Shown here one piece after another: positions 24,019 through 35,800 of a stretch of 64,000 nucleotides of DNA. Position 1 is the stretch's first letter; every line of letters starts with the position of its first letter. Source of the stretch: Oxytricha trifallax. Taxonomy: Eukaryota > Ciliophora > Spirotrichea > Sporadotrichida > Oxytrichidae. The notes below the pieces were generated by a model. It was not told the origin of the DNA. It was given only the letters and a program-made list of their open reading frames with translations, and did not search any database. The stretch covers positions 62,001-126,000 of the forward strand of contig ARYC01000056.1 of NCBI GenBank assembly GCA_000711775.1. The letters run 5' to 3'. Position numbers and translations under genes: made by a program.

Positions 24019-24369
24019 CATTTGATTTATAAAATTAATTAATAAATAAATAAATATAAATATAAATTAGTTCCAGTTAACTTTCTGGAAACCTAGACAA
24101 TATGGTATTTGTTCGATAAAGAATTCAAAATCAGCTGAACTTTACTATTGGCGGACCCAACAATCGCATCTCTAAAGTGAGATAACACGACTTTAATTTA
24201 GGCATTAAAATCAACAAAACAAATTACTAAAAATTAAAGTAGAGTTAAAAGTTCAGCTCATTTTGAATTCTCTATGGAACAAATACCATATTGTCTAGGT
24301 TTCAAGAAAGTTAACTGGCACTAATTTATATTGATATTTATTAATTATTTAATTTTCTAAATCAAATGC
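24019..24369. mobile_element. Palindromic MITE-like element
   Basis: Two inverted arms of about 130 bp (24019-24152 and 24240-24369) begin with CATTTGATTT and contain CCAGTTAACTTTCTGG, then ACAATATGGTATTTGTTC, in mirror orientation at roughly 85-90% match. The non-palindromic centre is only about 90 bp and has no ORF. It lies between TAT segments 2 and 4, so it must be removed with the IES. Terminal duplications are not clear. Confidence 0.75.
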
Positions 24370-24770
24370 ATCCCTTCAATATTAAAAAAGTAATAATTAT
24401 GCAAATTTTTCTGAGCTTTTCAATTGAGGTTAGTTGTTTATGATTGTAATTTCACTTCCAGCTTAAGAGAGTTTTAATCCAAGAATTAGACTTGGGATAA
24501 TTTAGCCTGTGATTGCCAATTTGTTATACATTCCTTCCATTCATAGAAAAATAAGAATACAACTTTTATACTAATATAAACCTGTTCTTAATATACGATT
24601 AAGTAACCTCTACATCTATTGAAAAAAGTAATTAATTTTATATTTTAATAATTTTAGTATAAATTTTATAAAAGAATAGCGAAGGGAACATACTCTTTTC
24701 CTGGATAGACTATTCCAAAGTATTCATAAATTAACTTTCAAAAAAAATATTATTTCAATTTGTTGTATTT

Positions 24771-24900
24771 ATAGCTTGTCTGGCTTCCAAGGCTCCTTAA
24801 TGATGTGTGTAGCCATTATATGTTCCTTTCTTGATAACGTCAATAACTGCTGTGTCATAGCCTTCTGGTAGCACATATCCATTTTCTTTCTTAGGATCAC
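24771..24900 (-). CDS. Tyrosine aminotransferase-like enzyme, segment 2
   Basis: A 130-bp segment encodes DPKKENGYVLPEGYDTAV, then KKGTYNGYTHHQGALEARQ, the substrate/cofactor-pocket region found in TAT and alanine transaminases after the N-terminal LALGDP motif. It is flanked by the pointers GTGATCCT (minus; 24893-24900, partner 27390-27397) and CCAGACAAGCTAT (24771-24783, partner 27343-27355). Without this insert the odd cluster lacks exactly these 40 residues. Outside the pointers the sequence stops being coding for this protein. Confidence 0.88.
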
Positions 24901-25255
24901 TAATTACTTTTTATAAGTTATATTCTTAACTCCAGTTTACGAGGAGGGTTCAAACTAAGCCAATTATCATAAATTTAAAGAGTGAATTTTTTATAAATTA
25001 ATTTTGATACAGCTGCATACTGATCCTTTAAGGTGATGATTTCTTCGACTTAATGATCACTATATGAGTTATGTTTTGATAAGCATAACTTATATAATGG
25101 CTGATTTGTAGGATGGGTGTCGACAGAGTGGGAACTAAAAATGGCTATATTTGAATTTGAAACATCCCCACTGAAGTTTATGTTTCTCACTTATTGAGCT
25201 CTCTCTATCAACAAAGTCTCCAAATCTTCATATTTCATTGCATACAACTTATAAT
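24901..25255 (-). CDS. Unidentified ORF abutting TAT segment 2
   Basis: A minus-strand frame of about 120 codons is open from roughly 25255 and closes at TGA near 24890. It reads MKYEDLETLLIERAQQV, FSSHSVDTHPTNQPLYK and HNSYSDHQVEEIITLKDQYA. It is likely one segment of a different gene interleaved with the TAT locus. I do not recognise it, and cannot tell whether it belongs with the 23139-23760 ORF. Confidence 0.4.
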
Positions 25256-25489
25256 AAGAAACTAATGATTTATATTGAAATTCTTATTTACTATTTAATT
25301 ATATTGTCGGTGAGATTCAAAGAAGTCTTAGCTTCATCAACTTGAATAGTAATATGCGCTTAATAATTTTGGAAATGTAATTTATTCCATAATTTTATAT
25401 AGAAATTTGAGAAATAACTGAATCTAAATTTATTACGCATTCTAAAAAGTTCTCTTATTGTAAGTTAACTATCGTTTATTTTAATACCA

Positions 25490-26714
25490 AGGAAGGGGTA
25501 ATAGCCCCCTGGCGGGGGAAGATAAAATTTTTTCTCAAATTTTTTAACTAATATAATAATCACTAAATCATTGAAATAAGTTGTTATAACCTAATAAATC
25601 GGTCATTAAGGCCTTAATGGTCTTATTATGAAGTCTACAGAATCTATTTTATAGTATTTACACTGTATTAACAAATAAAGTAATATTATCCATGAACTTT
25701 TGAAAATAAGTTTATTTAAACTATTGAATTAAAACTGTAATGATAGATAAATCCTTAAATATAAATGAAATTAAAGAGAATTGCTTCTATATCGCTGATT
25801 TGAGTAAGTTTATTATTTATTTTTCATTTCTAACATTTTTATTTTACTTTATTTTTAGAGTTATAAGTAAAATCTATTAGTGTTTTTCGCAAAAAATTAG
25901 ATAAAATATTAAGAAATATAATTAGCGCAAATTAGACAACAACTTAAAACAATGGAGAATATGACTATTATTAGAAATAGCAATAAATTAAAAATAATCC
26001 TTACTTCAACTAATAATACGTCAATGCAGTTGTACGTTAGAATAGAAAGTTTTTGAAAATTAATATAGAAACTAAAAATTTTGACGATATAAAATAATAA
26101 CAGTTGAAATTCTCCGCAATATTTACATTTTTGAAGACATTTCTTTACATTTATACAATAATAATTGCTTCAATGCATTTAATAATTGTTTTCTTGTCTG
26201 TTAAAGTGCATTTTAAATTAAAAATTCATTAAATTATGTATTTTATCAATAAAAATATTTTTGTAAAATAAAAAGTTGTGCAATATTTTATTGTCTTTTA
26301 ATTTTAAATTTTTATCAATCACTACTCTGATTCCTTGCATAGTCAGTTGAAAAATTAGTTTAATTCATTACTAAATTAAAAAAAAAATTTTGTTTTTGAT
26401 AATAAAGACACCTTTTTAAATATTTTTAAGCTGACTATGCAAGGAATCAGAGTAGCGATTGATAAAAATTCAGATTTAAAATTAAATAAAATATTGCACA
26501 ACTTTTTATTTTACAAAAATTTATTATTACTTTACTTGTTAATACAGTGTAAATACTATAAAAGAGATTCTTTAGACTTCATAATAAGACTATTAAGGCC
26601 TTAGTGACCGATTTATTCGGTTATAACAACTTATTTCAATGTTTTAGTGATTTTTAGATTAGTTAAAAATTTTTATCTGCCCCGGCCAGGGAGCTATAAC
26701 CCCAAGGAAGAAAT
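25490..26714. mobile_element. TIR element of 1.2 kb
   Basis: Arms of about 200 bp at 25490-25690 and 26520-26714 are inverted repeats with about 85% match. They begin CCAAGGAAGG / CCAAGGAAG and include AAGGCCTTAATGGTCTTATT and CACTGTATTAACAA. The outer ends are G/C-rich (CCCCCTGGCGGGGG) in an otherwise AT-rich tract. No transposase-like ORF is seen in the interior. A second palindrome is nested beside the right arm. Like the 24.0-kb element it separates TAT clusters, so it is germline-limited by inference. Confidence 0.75.
26256..26520. repeat. Nested palindrome inside the 1.2-kb TIR element
   Basis: Inverted arms 26256-26350 and 26428-26520 share TTGTAAAATAAAAAGTTGTG and ACTCTGATTCCTTGCATAGT, around a centre of about 77 bp. 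It abuts the inner edge of the outer element's right arm, suggesting a second insertion. Confidence 0.75.
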
Positions 26715-26905
26715 AATTATAGGCAAATTCACTAAATCATTAAATATTTACGACTACTTAATTTCACATTGAAAGTTGTTTGGATTTCTCATTAACTATC
26801 TACATATCTTTTACTCAAGAATTCTACTAGTCTAAATACTAATTTTTACTTTAAATGCAATTAAAAATGAAAATTATAAATACTAATAAATTTATAATTT
26901 TATTG

Positions 26906-27880
26906 ACTATTCCAAAGTAGACTTCATCAGCAAGAATAGACGAATAATTATTATAATACCATACAGAACTGCAGGGATTTGATGGATTTACAATGTAAAT
27001 ACCCTTAGTTCTATGATCAATTAAGCTTTCAACTATAGAATTATTAGGATTATGTTTACAAACTTGATCAGGCTATTGAAAGAAAATTAAGCACTAAAAT
27101 GTATTTTTACCATAATGATATTATTTTCATGGGAAGATTTTTGCAAAGAGTAACTGCTAAGGGGAAAGTGGGGTTTGGTATCAAAATATTATCTCCTCTA
27201 CTGCATAGAACTGAGATTGTAGCAAACATAGCTCCGTGACAAGCAAAAGTCAAGAACACTTCCCTTGCTGTGAATGGGAAATCAGGATGAGAATACCTAT
27301 AATAAAAGTTGATACAATCTGAGATTGTCTTACTTGTCAACAATAGCTTGTCTGGACTAAGTAATATCTTAAATTTTAGGTGAATTACGAGGATCACCAA
27401 GAGCCAGGTTGATGACAGTCTTTCCATTCTTCACAGTTTAAGCAGGGTTAAACTTTGCTACTTCAAACACAAAATATGGCATGGGTTGCTTCACTCCAGT
27501 TAATGTCATATTATCAAACTGAGCTGTTTCCCAATCAACTAAACTCTTATCTAAAGAGTGAAGAGATGAATTTGGTGTCCCCAATAATTCATCATCTGAC
27601 TGAGTAAATTTATTACCTGAATAAACTGAATTGGCGCCACTTCCCTTGTTCTTAAGTTTTTTTGAAGATACTTTGTTTCTTAAACATATCTAATACTCTG
27701 TCTAGTCACTGTATAGATTCTCAAAGTTAGAGTACTTCATTATATCCTCAGTAAGTTATTAGTTGTTCTTAAGTCTTCTTTCTCTAGATTCTTAGAGTTA
27801 TATGGAGAAGTTTAAGAGAAGTTCGGACCAATTTTATATATGACCGTTTCTCTATTTTTCTTGTTCTACAAGTTTTGACA
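26906..27880 (-). CDS. Tyrosine aminotransferase-like enzyme, odd cluster (segments 1, 3, 5 and 7)
   Basis: Segment 1 (about 27880-27390) encodes the N-terminus and INLALGDP. Segment 3 (27355-27112) encodes RQAIVDK, a 37-nt intron, then YSHPDFPFTAREVFLTFA and NILIPNPTFPLAVTLC. Segment 5 (27032-26958) encodes ESLIDHRTKGIYIVNPSNPC, the conserved NPSNPCG-type motif. Segment 7 (26939-26906) encodes ILADEVYFGIV, with the cofactor-binding Asp/Tyr. Spacers between odd segments are only about 18-80 nt. Even segments are at 22.2-24.9 kb. The start codon is uncertain: an in-frame ATG lies at MKYSNFENLYSDQTEY (about 27740), but the frame is open further upstream. Confidence 0.86.
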
Positions 27881-28347
27881 GAGATAATAATTAAATTATT
27901 TTTTTAGAAAATTCCCGCAAAATCAAGTATTCACACTTCATAGATTCTGAGCTTTCACATAAGCTAACCTTAATTTATATAAAAACTACATCAGATAATA
28001 TTTCCTTCCATGAGTTATAGGTCAAATAATTATTTAGTACTTAATGGTTATAGTTATTTATAAATTATATTTTAAATTCGGTTTATATTCAAATATGAGA
28101 TTAATTATTTTAAAAGAAAAGGTTCATTAATTTAGATAAATATACTCATTATTCTCCTACACAGTCCTTAAAACAAGATATGAGTAAATAAAAATGTATT
28201 TTAGATTTCAAAGTAATTCACTAAAATATATGTAGATTTTATGCTAAACTTTAGTATTAGATTTTAATATTGTCTTAAAAACAAAGGACAATTACAAATC
28301 TTAATAAAATATAGAATACTTATAATATATAGTGAAAACCCTTGAGA
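27881..28347. other. AT-rich intergenic region
   Basis: Between the TAT start side and the stop of the ankyrin/DHHC gene. No ORF, repeat or regulatory site can be supported. Confidence 0.4.
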
Positions 28348-31300
28348 TAAAAACTTTTCAAATCCTGCTAATGTCAGTTCTTTGAGAAGTTTAAAGATCA
28401 ACATAACTGGTATCTCCTAAGCTATTTTTAAACTTCTTAGCTCCACTTTTGGATTTACCAATAACATTCCTGCCTGTTACAAGAAATAGAAATAGATTCT
28501 TTACTTGTTAGAATAGGGAATAATCTTTTAGTTCAAACATAAAAACATAAATTATTGATTTTGATTACTTCTTATTTTGATTTTCAAGAGTTTTAAGGTA
28601 CAGATATTAATTTCATTAATTAATTTAATTTAAACATATTTTTCTTTTAAGATTTCTTTCTCCTACCGATATGATGGCCGTGATTTTCCTAATCGCTATC
28701 CTCCTCCTCATCTAATTCTCCATCTTCATTAGCACTTTTGACTTTGAAGCAATGTTTGTACTGCCAAACATTCTTAAGTTACATTAAAGTCAGTTATCTG
28801 CCTATGGCCACAGTTAAATGCACAAATTCCTCGAAAAAGTTTATTTGTAGTAGAATTATCCCGATGTTATAAACAAACAGCAATTTCGATCTCTAGAACA
28901 TCAAAGTGAAAGTTTCAATTATGTGAAATATGAAAGTAGTAGAATCACAAATAGGTATATAGCTGTTCACTGCCATTAGCAAGTAGAGAATTAGAAGTAT
29001 CTGATTTAACAAATAGATCAAGTAGTAATGCCTGACATTATCATCTCCAATGCATCGATTGAAAAAGCGAGAATGTTTCTACCTGAAACTTATGCACTAA
29101 TTGCAGTGTTTACAGTGATCTGAGAACTTAGATCTTATGATCAAGCATTCATAGCAATACCTTTTACTCATCTCTTCTATTTTGTGCAATTAACGAGCTT
29201 CCATTAAGTACAAAAGCTAGCCTACGAGGTTTTAGTCACGATCGCGATGAATATGTTTCTTTTCTATTGCACTTGTGCCTGCTCTGTAGAAGAAACAAAG
29301 GTTTAATGCTTGAAATAGAAGTACTAAGTGGAATAGCATTAACAAAATAGATGAATCCTATCTTTCATTTATAAATTTGTTATTCAGAATTTATTACCCT
29401 TTATTAAAGATTAACAAAAAACTAATAAACTTTCACTATGAGATTCTGCAGTACTTGATGTATCAACAACATAAATCCAATGTAGTGCATATAAACTAAC
29501 ATAAAAAGCTACTAAAACCCAGTAATTAAACTTTTCAGTAAGTTTGACTGCGAAGTATCTGTATAATTCTTTCACAAATATTACGGACCACCTGAAATTA
29601 TTGACTAGAGCGATTAAATTTTCTTTAAATGATTCTGTTTCAGTTGTAAATATTGCATTTATAAGGATTCTATTCTCGTATTTCAAGTATGTGGAGAGCA
29701 ATTTTTGTTCTTAAAGCATAAAAATGTTCAATTTTATCAAAATTTAAGTTTAGATAATTTTATAATTGGGGGTATTGGTGATTACCTAAAATAAGAAAAA
29801 AATTAAAAGCATGTATCTATAGATGTAATCTTTAATAGTATCACCTCTTTAATCTTTAAGTGAAATGTTACAATTATTTTACAGTAGAAATTTCAGCATA
29901 TCATAGCTTCTTGTATACTCAAATGAATTAAGAAAGTGAACTAATAGATTTTATAAATGAGAATATAACTTCCAATGCAATATTGATAGTCATATAGATA
30001 GGCGTTTATCCAAGATTATTAACTCTATTGACATCAAAGTAAACCATGTTATCCATATAGTAGCTACTTGCACTTGATCTTGTCGTCTCAATTTCATTAC
30101 CATTATTATTCCTCCCTGAAGGCGTTCCACTATTAATTTCAAAGTTACTGTCTTCCTTAATTTAATCCTGGTAGATATGCCTCAACAACCTGGCAACATT
30201 GATGTTATTTGATTTTGCACAAAGATGCAGCAAGCTATTTCCGTTTAAATCCACGTTTTTCAACTCACACTGCTCTTTAAAGTGTAGATGTACGAATAGT
30301 GAGGATTATACAGTCTGAACTGAATTCATTAAAGGGGTCATTAGCGCATTGTCCTTTGGATCTTTATTGCAAGATGGCAGGGAAGTTTAATATAAATTGC
30401 GAAGCTTTATCTAACAAAAATGTTTTAAACTTAGCAAGGGAGAATATTTATTGATAAAAGTAAGGTAAATTGTAGCACCAAGTTCTCCACTACTACAAGC
30501 AACATGAAGAGATGTTTATGCCCTATAATCTATACTATTCACATCAGCTTTATAAACCTCACAAAGAGTCTTTAATGCCTTAATTTTTCCAAAATAACTT
30601 GCATAGTGCAGCAACCTAAGACCCTGATTTTCATCTATTATTGTTTCAATATCTATCAAATTATTCTATAGCAGTGAAATGGCTGGCAAAAAAGAACCAT
30701 TTAAAACTGTTTATTTGTAATCCACCTCTTTTGGCTGTGAAATTTATAAAAGTACTAATGATTAAAATCCTTCATTATTTATTTATGACATTTATTTATC
30801 TGTGTGGGGTCATCTTCATCCTTTACTTCTTCAATTTCCTCATCAGAATTAACATCATCCTCGCTACTGCTACTGGACGACTCCTAATGATGATGTTGTT
30901 TCTTTTTCTTACTTCCACTCCCATAATTGCCCGAACTTCCCACTTCTTCTCTACGATTCTTTTTCTTTTTCTTCTTTTCGACAATGACTTTTTCTCTGCG
31001 ATTTTGAGTGCTCGTTGGAGTACCTCCCACGCTTAGTCTATTTATATATTCTTCATTTTACAGGTTCATTATATTCTTCTGTACATACTGCAATTGATAG
31101 TTCTACTGCTACTATGGCAGTGAATTCTGTTTTTTAATTTTTATGTCTCCGAGTTGGTCGTCCCCACTAATTATGTAATCATCATTCATCTGGATGTTTT
31201 GGAATACTCCACCACTCATTACTGAATTTGTCAACTCACTTTATTTCATATTTGGAATTTGGCTCTTACTCTGGTTATAACTGCCTCACAACTTATTCAT

Positions 31301-31538
31301 ATAATATAATGGCTTGATTGTATAGAAAATAATTATTCTAATAATGAAAACTATAAATGCGTAATATATCAACATATAGAAAAACTTGGAATTCTTTATT
31401 AAATAATTTACTGCCCAACTAGTCCATAGAATCACCTGCTCCGAGCGCAACATCATCCATAGTGACGTGATCTGTGGCATCTAGCAGCTCAAAATCTGAG
31501 TAATTTTAGTTATTTTTATTGGCTCCCGATTCCACCAT
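28348..31538 (-). CDS. Ankyrin-repeat protein with degenerate DHHC domain
   Basis: ATG 31538 begins MVESGANKNNQNYSDFELLD. A roughly 180-nt AT-rich interruption (about 31290-31420) is followed by a Lys/Glu/Ser-rich linker (VEKKKKKKNRREEVG, DDVNSDEEIEEVKDED). Ankyrin repeats follow (QGLRLLHYASYFGKIKAL, AQTSLHVACSSGELGA, NSLLHLCAKSNNINVAR, NLGQTPIYMTI), then membrane segments and the Cys-rich domain CYECLIIRSKFSDHCKHCNQC. AKR1/HIP14-type palmitoyltransferases share this order. Here the catalytic DHHC tetrad reads QKHS, so the nucleophilic Cys is Ser. The C-terminal tail is acidic then basic. TGA at 28348-28350 is reached through an intron or IES at about 28466-28650. Confidence 0.72.
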
Positions 31539-31837
31539 GATTAACAACTTGTTTAATTTGTTATAAGCACTATTTAAATTTGAAAGAACTAACTTCACCC
31601 CACTCACTTATTACTATTTTTCCTACTATTCCTAAATACTAAATATCATTAATATCTCTGATATAATTAAATTTAAATACCATACATATTTATTATAATT
31701 GCAATACTTTAAAGGCTTCAACTTACTATACATTTAATATATTTTTACAAATTTCTGCATTTCCAAGCTATTTCATTCAATCAGCTTATTAATAATCGCT
31801 TTTTATCATATTTTATATATTAAACATAAAAAATAAA
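31539..31837. promoter_or_regulatory. Divergent promoter region
   Basis: 299 bp of very AT-rich sequence lie between the divergent ankyrin/DHHC (-) and DOT1-like (+) start codons. Both promoters must be here, but no motif is distinct. Confidence 0.4.
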
Positions 31838-32715
31838 ATGGAAAGTACCAATATACAAAAAGTTGAAGTAGATCCAACTCAAGCAATAAACTACAACATT
31901 GAGCTGACTTCAGACCCTACATTAATTTAGCATATTAAAGATTAATCAGAGATCTTTAAATCAATCGAAGCAGCTTTCCCATTCGAAGAAGCTAATGTAA
32001 GAAAGAAAATAGTATAATTCAATGATTATTTTATTTAGAGAATCAGCCAAGATGAGAGACTTATCAGTTTAGGAGAGGTAGAGTTTGATATGACTCCCTA
32101 CACTTATGGTGAAATTGTAAGAAATTTTATTACAAGTTATAATGTGAATAATTTAGGATTTCAACTCATTCGCTGATATTTTGCTTGGATTACAGCAAAA
32201 TCATGGACTCTTTAGTAGTGAAGAGAAAAATTCAAAGGTTTTCTATGATTTAGGTTCTGTAAGTTTTTGTTTATTTTACTTTAATTAAGGGATTTGGTAA
32301 ACCATGCATAGCAGCAGCTCTAATTCTCTAATCCCACCTTAAGAAATGTGTTGGAGTTGAATTTCTCGAAGGTCTCTTCAACAAATCTTTGGATTTAAAA
32401 ACTTACTACGACGGCCTTCCCCTAACAGATGCTCTCTAAACCAAACCAGAATTAGAATTTAAGAAAGATGATTTCTTGAAAAATACAGAATGGGCCTTAG
32501 AAGCTGATATAGTATTCGCAAATGCTACATGCTTCGAGCCATAGATGGTTGTTGAAATTTCAAAGGCCTTGTGTGAGAAATTGAAAAAGGGAAGTATTGT
32601 TATTTTGTCAACAAAGAGTTTGACTTATGAAGGAGAGGTATTTAAAAAGATTGGACCTTTCAAAAAGACTATGTCATGGGGCAGCACTAATGTTAGCGCT
32701 TACATTAAATTGTGA
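31838..32715 (+). CDS. DOT1-like class I SAM methyltransferase
   Basis: ATG 31838 to TGA 32713-32715, about 250 residues. Introns after FPFEEAN (42 nt), after TYGEI (40 nt) and after YDLGS (31 nt). The SAM-binding motif spans the third intron, VFYDLGS-GFGKPCIAAAL, then CVGVEFLEGLFNKS. A late motif DIVFANATCFEPQMVVEIS, then LSTKSL, matches the DOT1 pattern (F-x-N-x-x-F). Dot1 methylates histone H3K79; ciliates have several DOT1-domain proteins, so the substrate is inferred. There is no scrambling or IES. Confidence 0.82.
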
Positions 32716-32842
32716 GAAATTATTGATGAAAATTTGATTTATACAGATAAGTCAGAGTAATTAAATTAAACTATTTATTAAAATAACTAATAATAATAAA
32801 TCAATACTTTCATGATAGTATAAAATATTTAAAATTTGTCTT
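32716..32842. terminator. Convergent 3' intergenic region
   Basis: Only 127 bp separate the stop codons of the converging DOT1-like and CEP95-like genes. It is AT-rich; both 3' UTR ends must lie here. No hairpin terminator is visible or expected. Confidence 0.35.
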
Positions 32843-35800
32843 TCACTTCTTGGCATTGTTAACTTGTGGAGCCACCATCTTTTTAAAAGCTAAATTTTCA
32901 CGTTTCATTTTCTCAAGTACTTCTTTCTGTGCATTTTGTGAAATCATTCTCTCGAACTTCTCATTTTTAATTCGGTCCTTAAGCATGTTAATCTTTTGCC
33001 CATAAAATGTCTCTATAGATCCCAAGATGTTTTAGCCTAGTTTCCTCTTCGCAACTTCCTGCTCTTTGAATCCTTTCTTTTGATTTATCAATCTGTTCTT
33101 CTCGATTTATGTTGCCATAGAGTATATTTTCTCAGTCAATAAAGTCTCATGATTTTTGTGCTTGTATTCCATTTTCTTTTAGTGATTTAACACCTCATCA
33201 TGAAGCTTTTTCTACTAGATTTGTTCAATTTTTTCATCTCTTCTCCTTGCTTTTTCCTTTCTCTCTTATTCCAATTTGTCATAGGCTAATTTTTGTTTAT
33301 CCTGTATATTGTATTCACAGTAAAAAATTCATTTCTTTGAATACTAAATTTATCAATAAATTTTATTGATTGCTTGAATAAAGTCTCAAGCTCCCCTTTT
33401 TATTTCATTATTCTTTGCAACTCCTCATCTTCATCACTTTGAATTCTTGGCTTATGCAAGACACTTTCCTGCACCTTTTTGAAAGTTTTATTTACGCTGC
33501 TCATAAGTATGTCATATATGTTTTGATAGAAGTTTCCCTTCTCATTGGAGTTTTTCTTATTATCTTTAATCTTACTCTCCAAAAAGGTTCGCAGCTCGTT
33601 TTACTTATCAAACTGCAAAAGTTAACCAGATTGAAGTAGTTTTAGCAAGTCATTGTCAGATATCTTAAAATATTGCGACTAAGTCTGTGCAATACTTTAT
33701 AGATTTGGATTAAAGCCTCCAAGGTTAGAGTTTGTAGTGGAGTCCTATAGTTGTGACTAAGACAAATTTTGTTGATTGTTTGAAAGTGTAGCTGGTTAAG
33801 AAAGTGCCAGAGTATTTTGAGAGAGTTAAGATTCCAAATGAGTCATGTTTTAAGGCCCAGAGAGTTAGGACTATGAAACTGGGGGAATTTAGTGATTCAA
33901 GATGTTTTAAAGGCTGTTTTAGGACTGAGCATTTAGTAAGTCGGAGAAATTTAGGAAGAAATTATTTACCATAGTCTAAGCTTGTGCTCCTTAATTTAGA
34001 GTTTGTGAGGGCATTGGCTCTTAGTTTTACTAAGAATGAAATGCTACATTGCTTGTTAATTTTTTTTTATTGGAATGTGGTGGCATGGCATATGACTTGA
34101 AATTTGAATTATTATTTTTCTTTACTTTTTTAGAAGATTGAGGTCTCTAGAATTAATTCAAGTAGCCTGAAGGTTGACCTCCATATATAGTGTCAACTGA
34201 TTTCCTTTACTATGCGAGTATATAGTTTTGTTGCTTCATCAAAATTTCTTATAGTTCCTCTTTGGATAGCATGTTAATTTTGCTGTCATTTATTACATCT
34301 GGGAGGGTTTTCTGGCTTGATTAACCAGCATAAAGCATTGAGCTATTATCGATACTTTTGAATGGTGTCATTTTTTTTAGATCCTTTGGACTCATTGCGT
34401 TTATCATTTACTCTATTTAATAGGAAGTTGGTTTAATATTTAATTGTGCCTTTTTTGATTGTGATAAAATCATTTATAAATAAATATTAATCGATCTCTT
34501 CTTGCTACTCTTAGGTCTGGTCTGTTGTTTAGACATTTGTGAAGGAGCTTTTAGAGTGTTAAACTTTTCAGTATTACTGAAGTGCTAAGACATTAGCTAC
34601 TCTGGAATTTTAACATCGATTCTTCCTTTGTACTAGTTTGCTGTCTATGGTCTTTTCACCTTGTTTTTAGTTGAAGCTGTTCTTTTCTTTTAAGCAGTCT
34701 ATGGTCTAGAGAAATTGCTTGAATATCTTGGTTATAATTCTGACTATTGGTTGTCCTCGTTAGTATCCTCTCTTTGCATTGATGCTCTCCTTTTCCCCAA
34801 ACTTACTTTCTTTCTCGTATTTGATTAGTTCAACTTGCTGGAAATGTTAGATTGATTGAGATCTTTCCTGCTTGAACCTACTGCTACAGATCTCTTACTC
34901 TTTTTGCCACTTGATTTATCCCTACGTTCTTGAGATACTTTACGCTGCTTTGATCTCTCTTCTTGTTCCTTTTCTTCTCTCTACTTATTCAACTGATCCA
35001 TAATGTATTCACTAAGTAGTTCTTTCGGGAATGGAAACTTAGAGGGGTCTTTATCGTACTCATCCTCTAAATACTCTAATAGTTGCATTCTATCATCAAT
35101 ATCCAGTTTGTGCAAATTCTTGAGGAGGTACTCTTCAAAAGCTTTCACATCCCTCTCGTGCTGCTTCTTTTTCTGAAATTCTCGTTCCAATTAATCAAAG
35201 TTACTTTGCTGCTGCTATTAATTTTAGGTGCTTGACTTATTAGAGATCATAGAGACATCCTGCGATTATTTAATTTTACTGATAGGCTATTAGTTTTACG
35301 CAGTTGACTTAATTTCAGTGATAATCACTTGTTGTTAAAGTTTAAGATTCTCAAATCTTGGGGAGCTTTGTTTTAGGTTTTAACTCTAAATTTTAGCCAA
35401 ATCATTCTACTATTCCTAGATTTATTGTTTTGGATAGAAAGATAGTGACCTCTTTTGTTCTTGTGGTGGTGGTGGTGGGAGTTATTAAGTTGGTTAAATA
35501 ATTTATTGAGAAACTACTGGTTGTTAAGTAAAAAGTGGCTTTGATTTTTCTTAGGGCTTAGACAAATCCACCTCGTAAGCATAGGGATCTTTGGTTGGAG
35601 GATTAGCTGCATTGAAATCATATGCGTAGGGATCATTAGCAATTGGTTGTTAGGTTGTGTGTGATGGGAACTAGGAAAATAATGGTTACTTTTATTGTTA
35701 AACTGGTTGAACTTATGCCTGATTTGGGAATGAGATTACTTGCTTTTTAGGCTTAAATAAATAATAAGGCTGTTCAATTTCTTCATCTTCTTCATCATCT

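Noticed and set aside
26940-27060. TAT odd cluster as a decayed pseudogene with missing residues
   Set aside because: Every missing stretch is found intact in the even cluster with matching pointers, so the gaps reflect scrambling, not loss.
30641-31036. 131-aa plus-strand ORF
   Set aside because: Antisense shadow of the Lys/Glu-rich linker of the ankyrin/DHHC gene; hydrophobic only because it mirrors a charged sequence.
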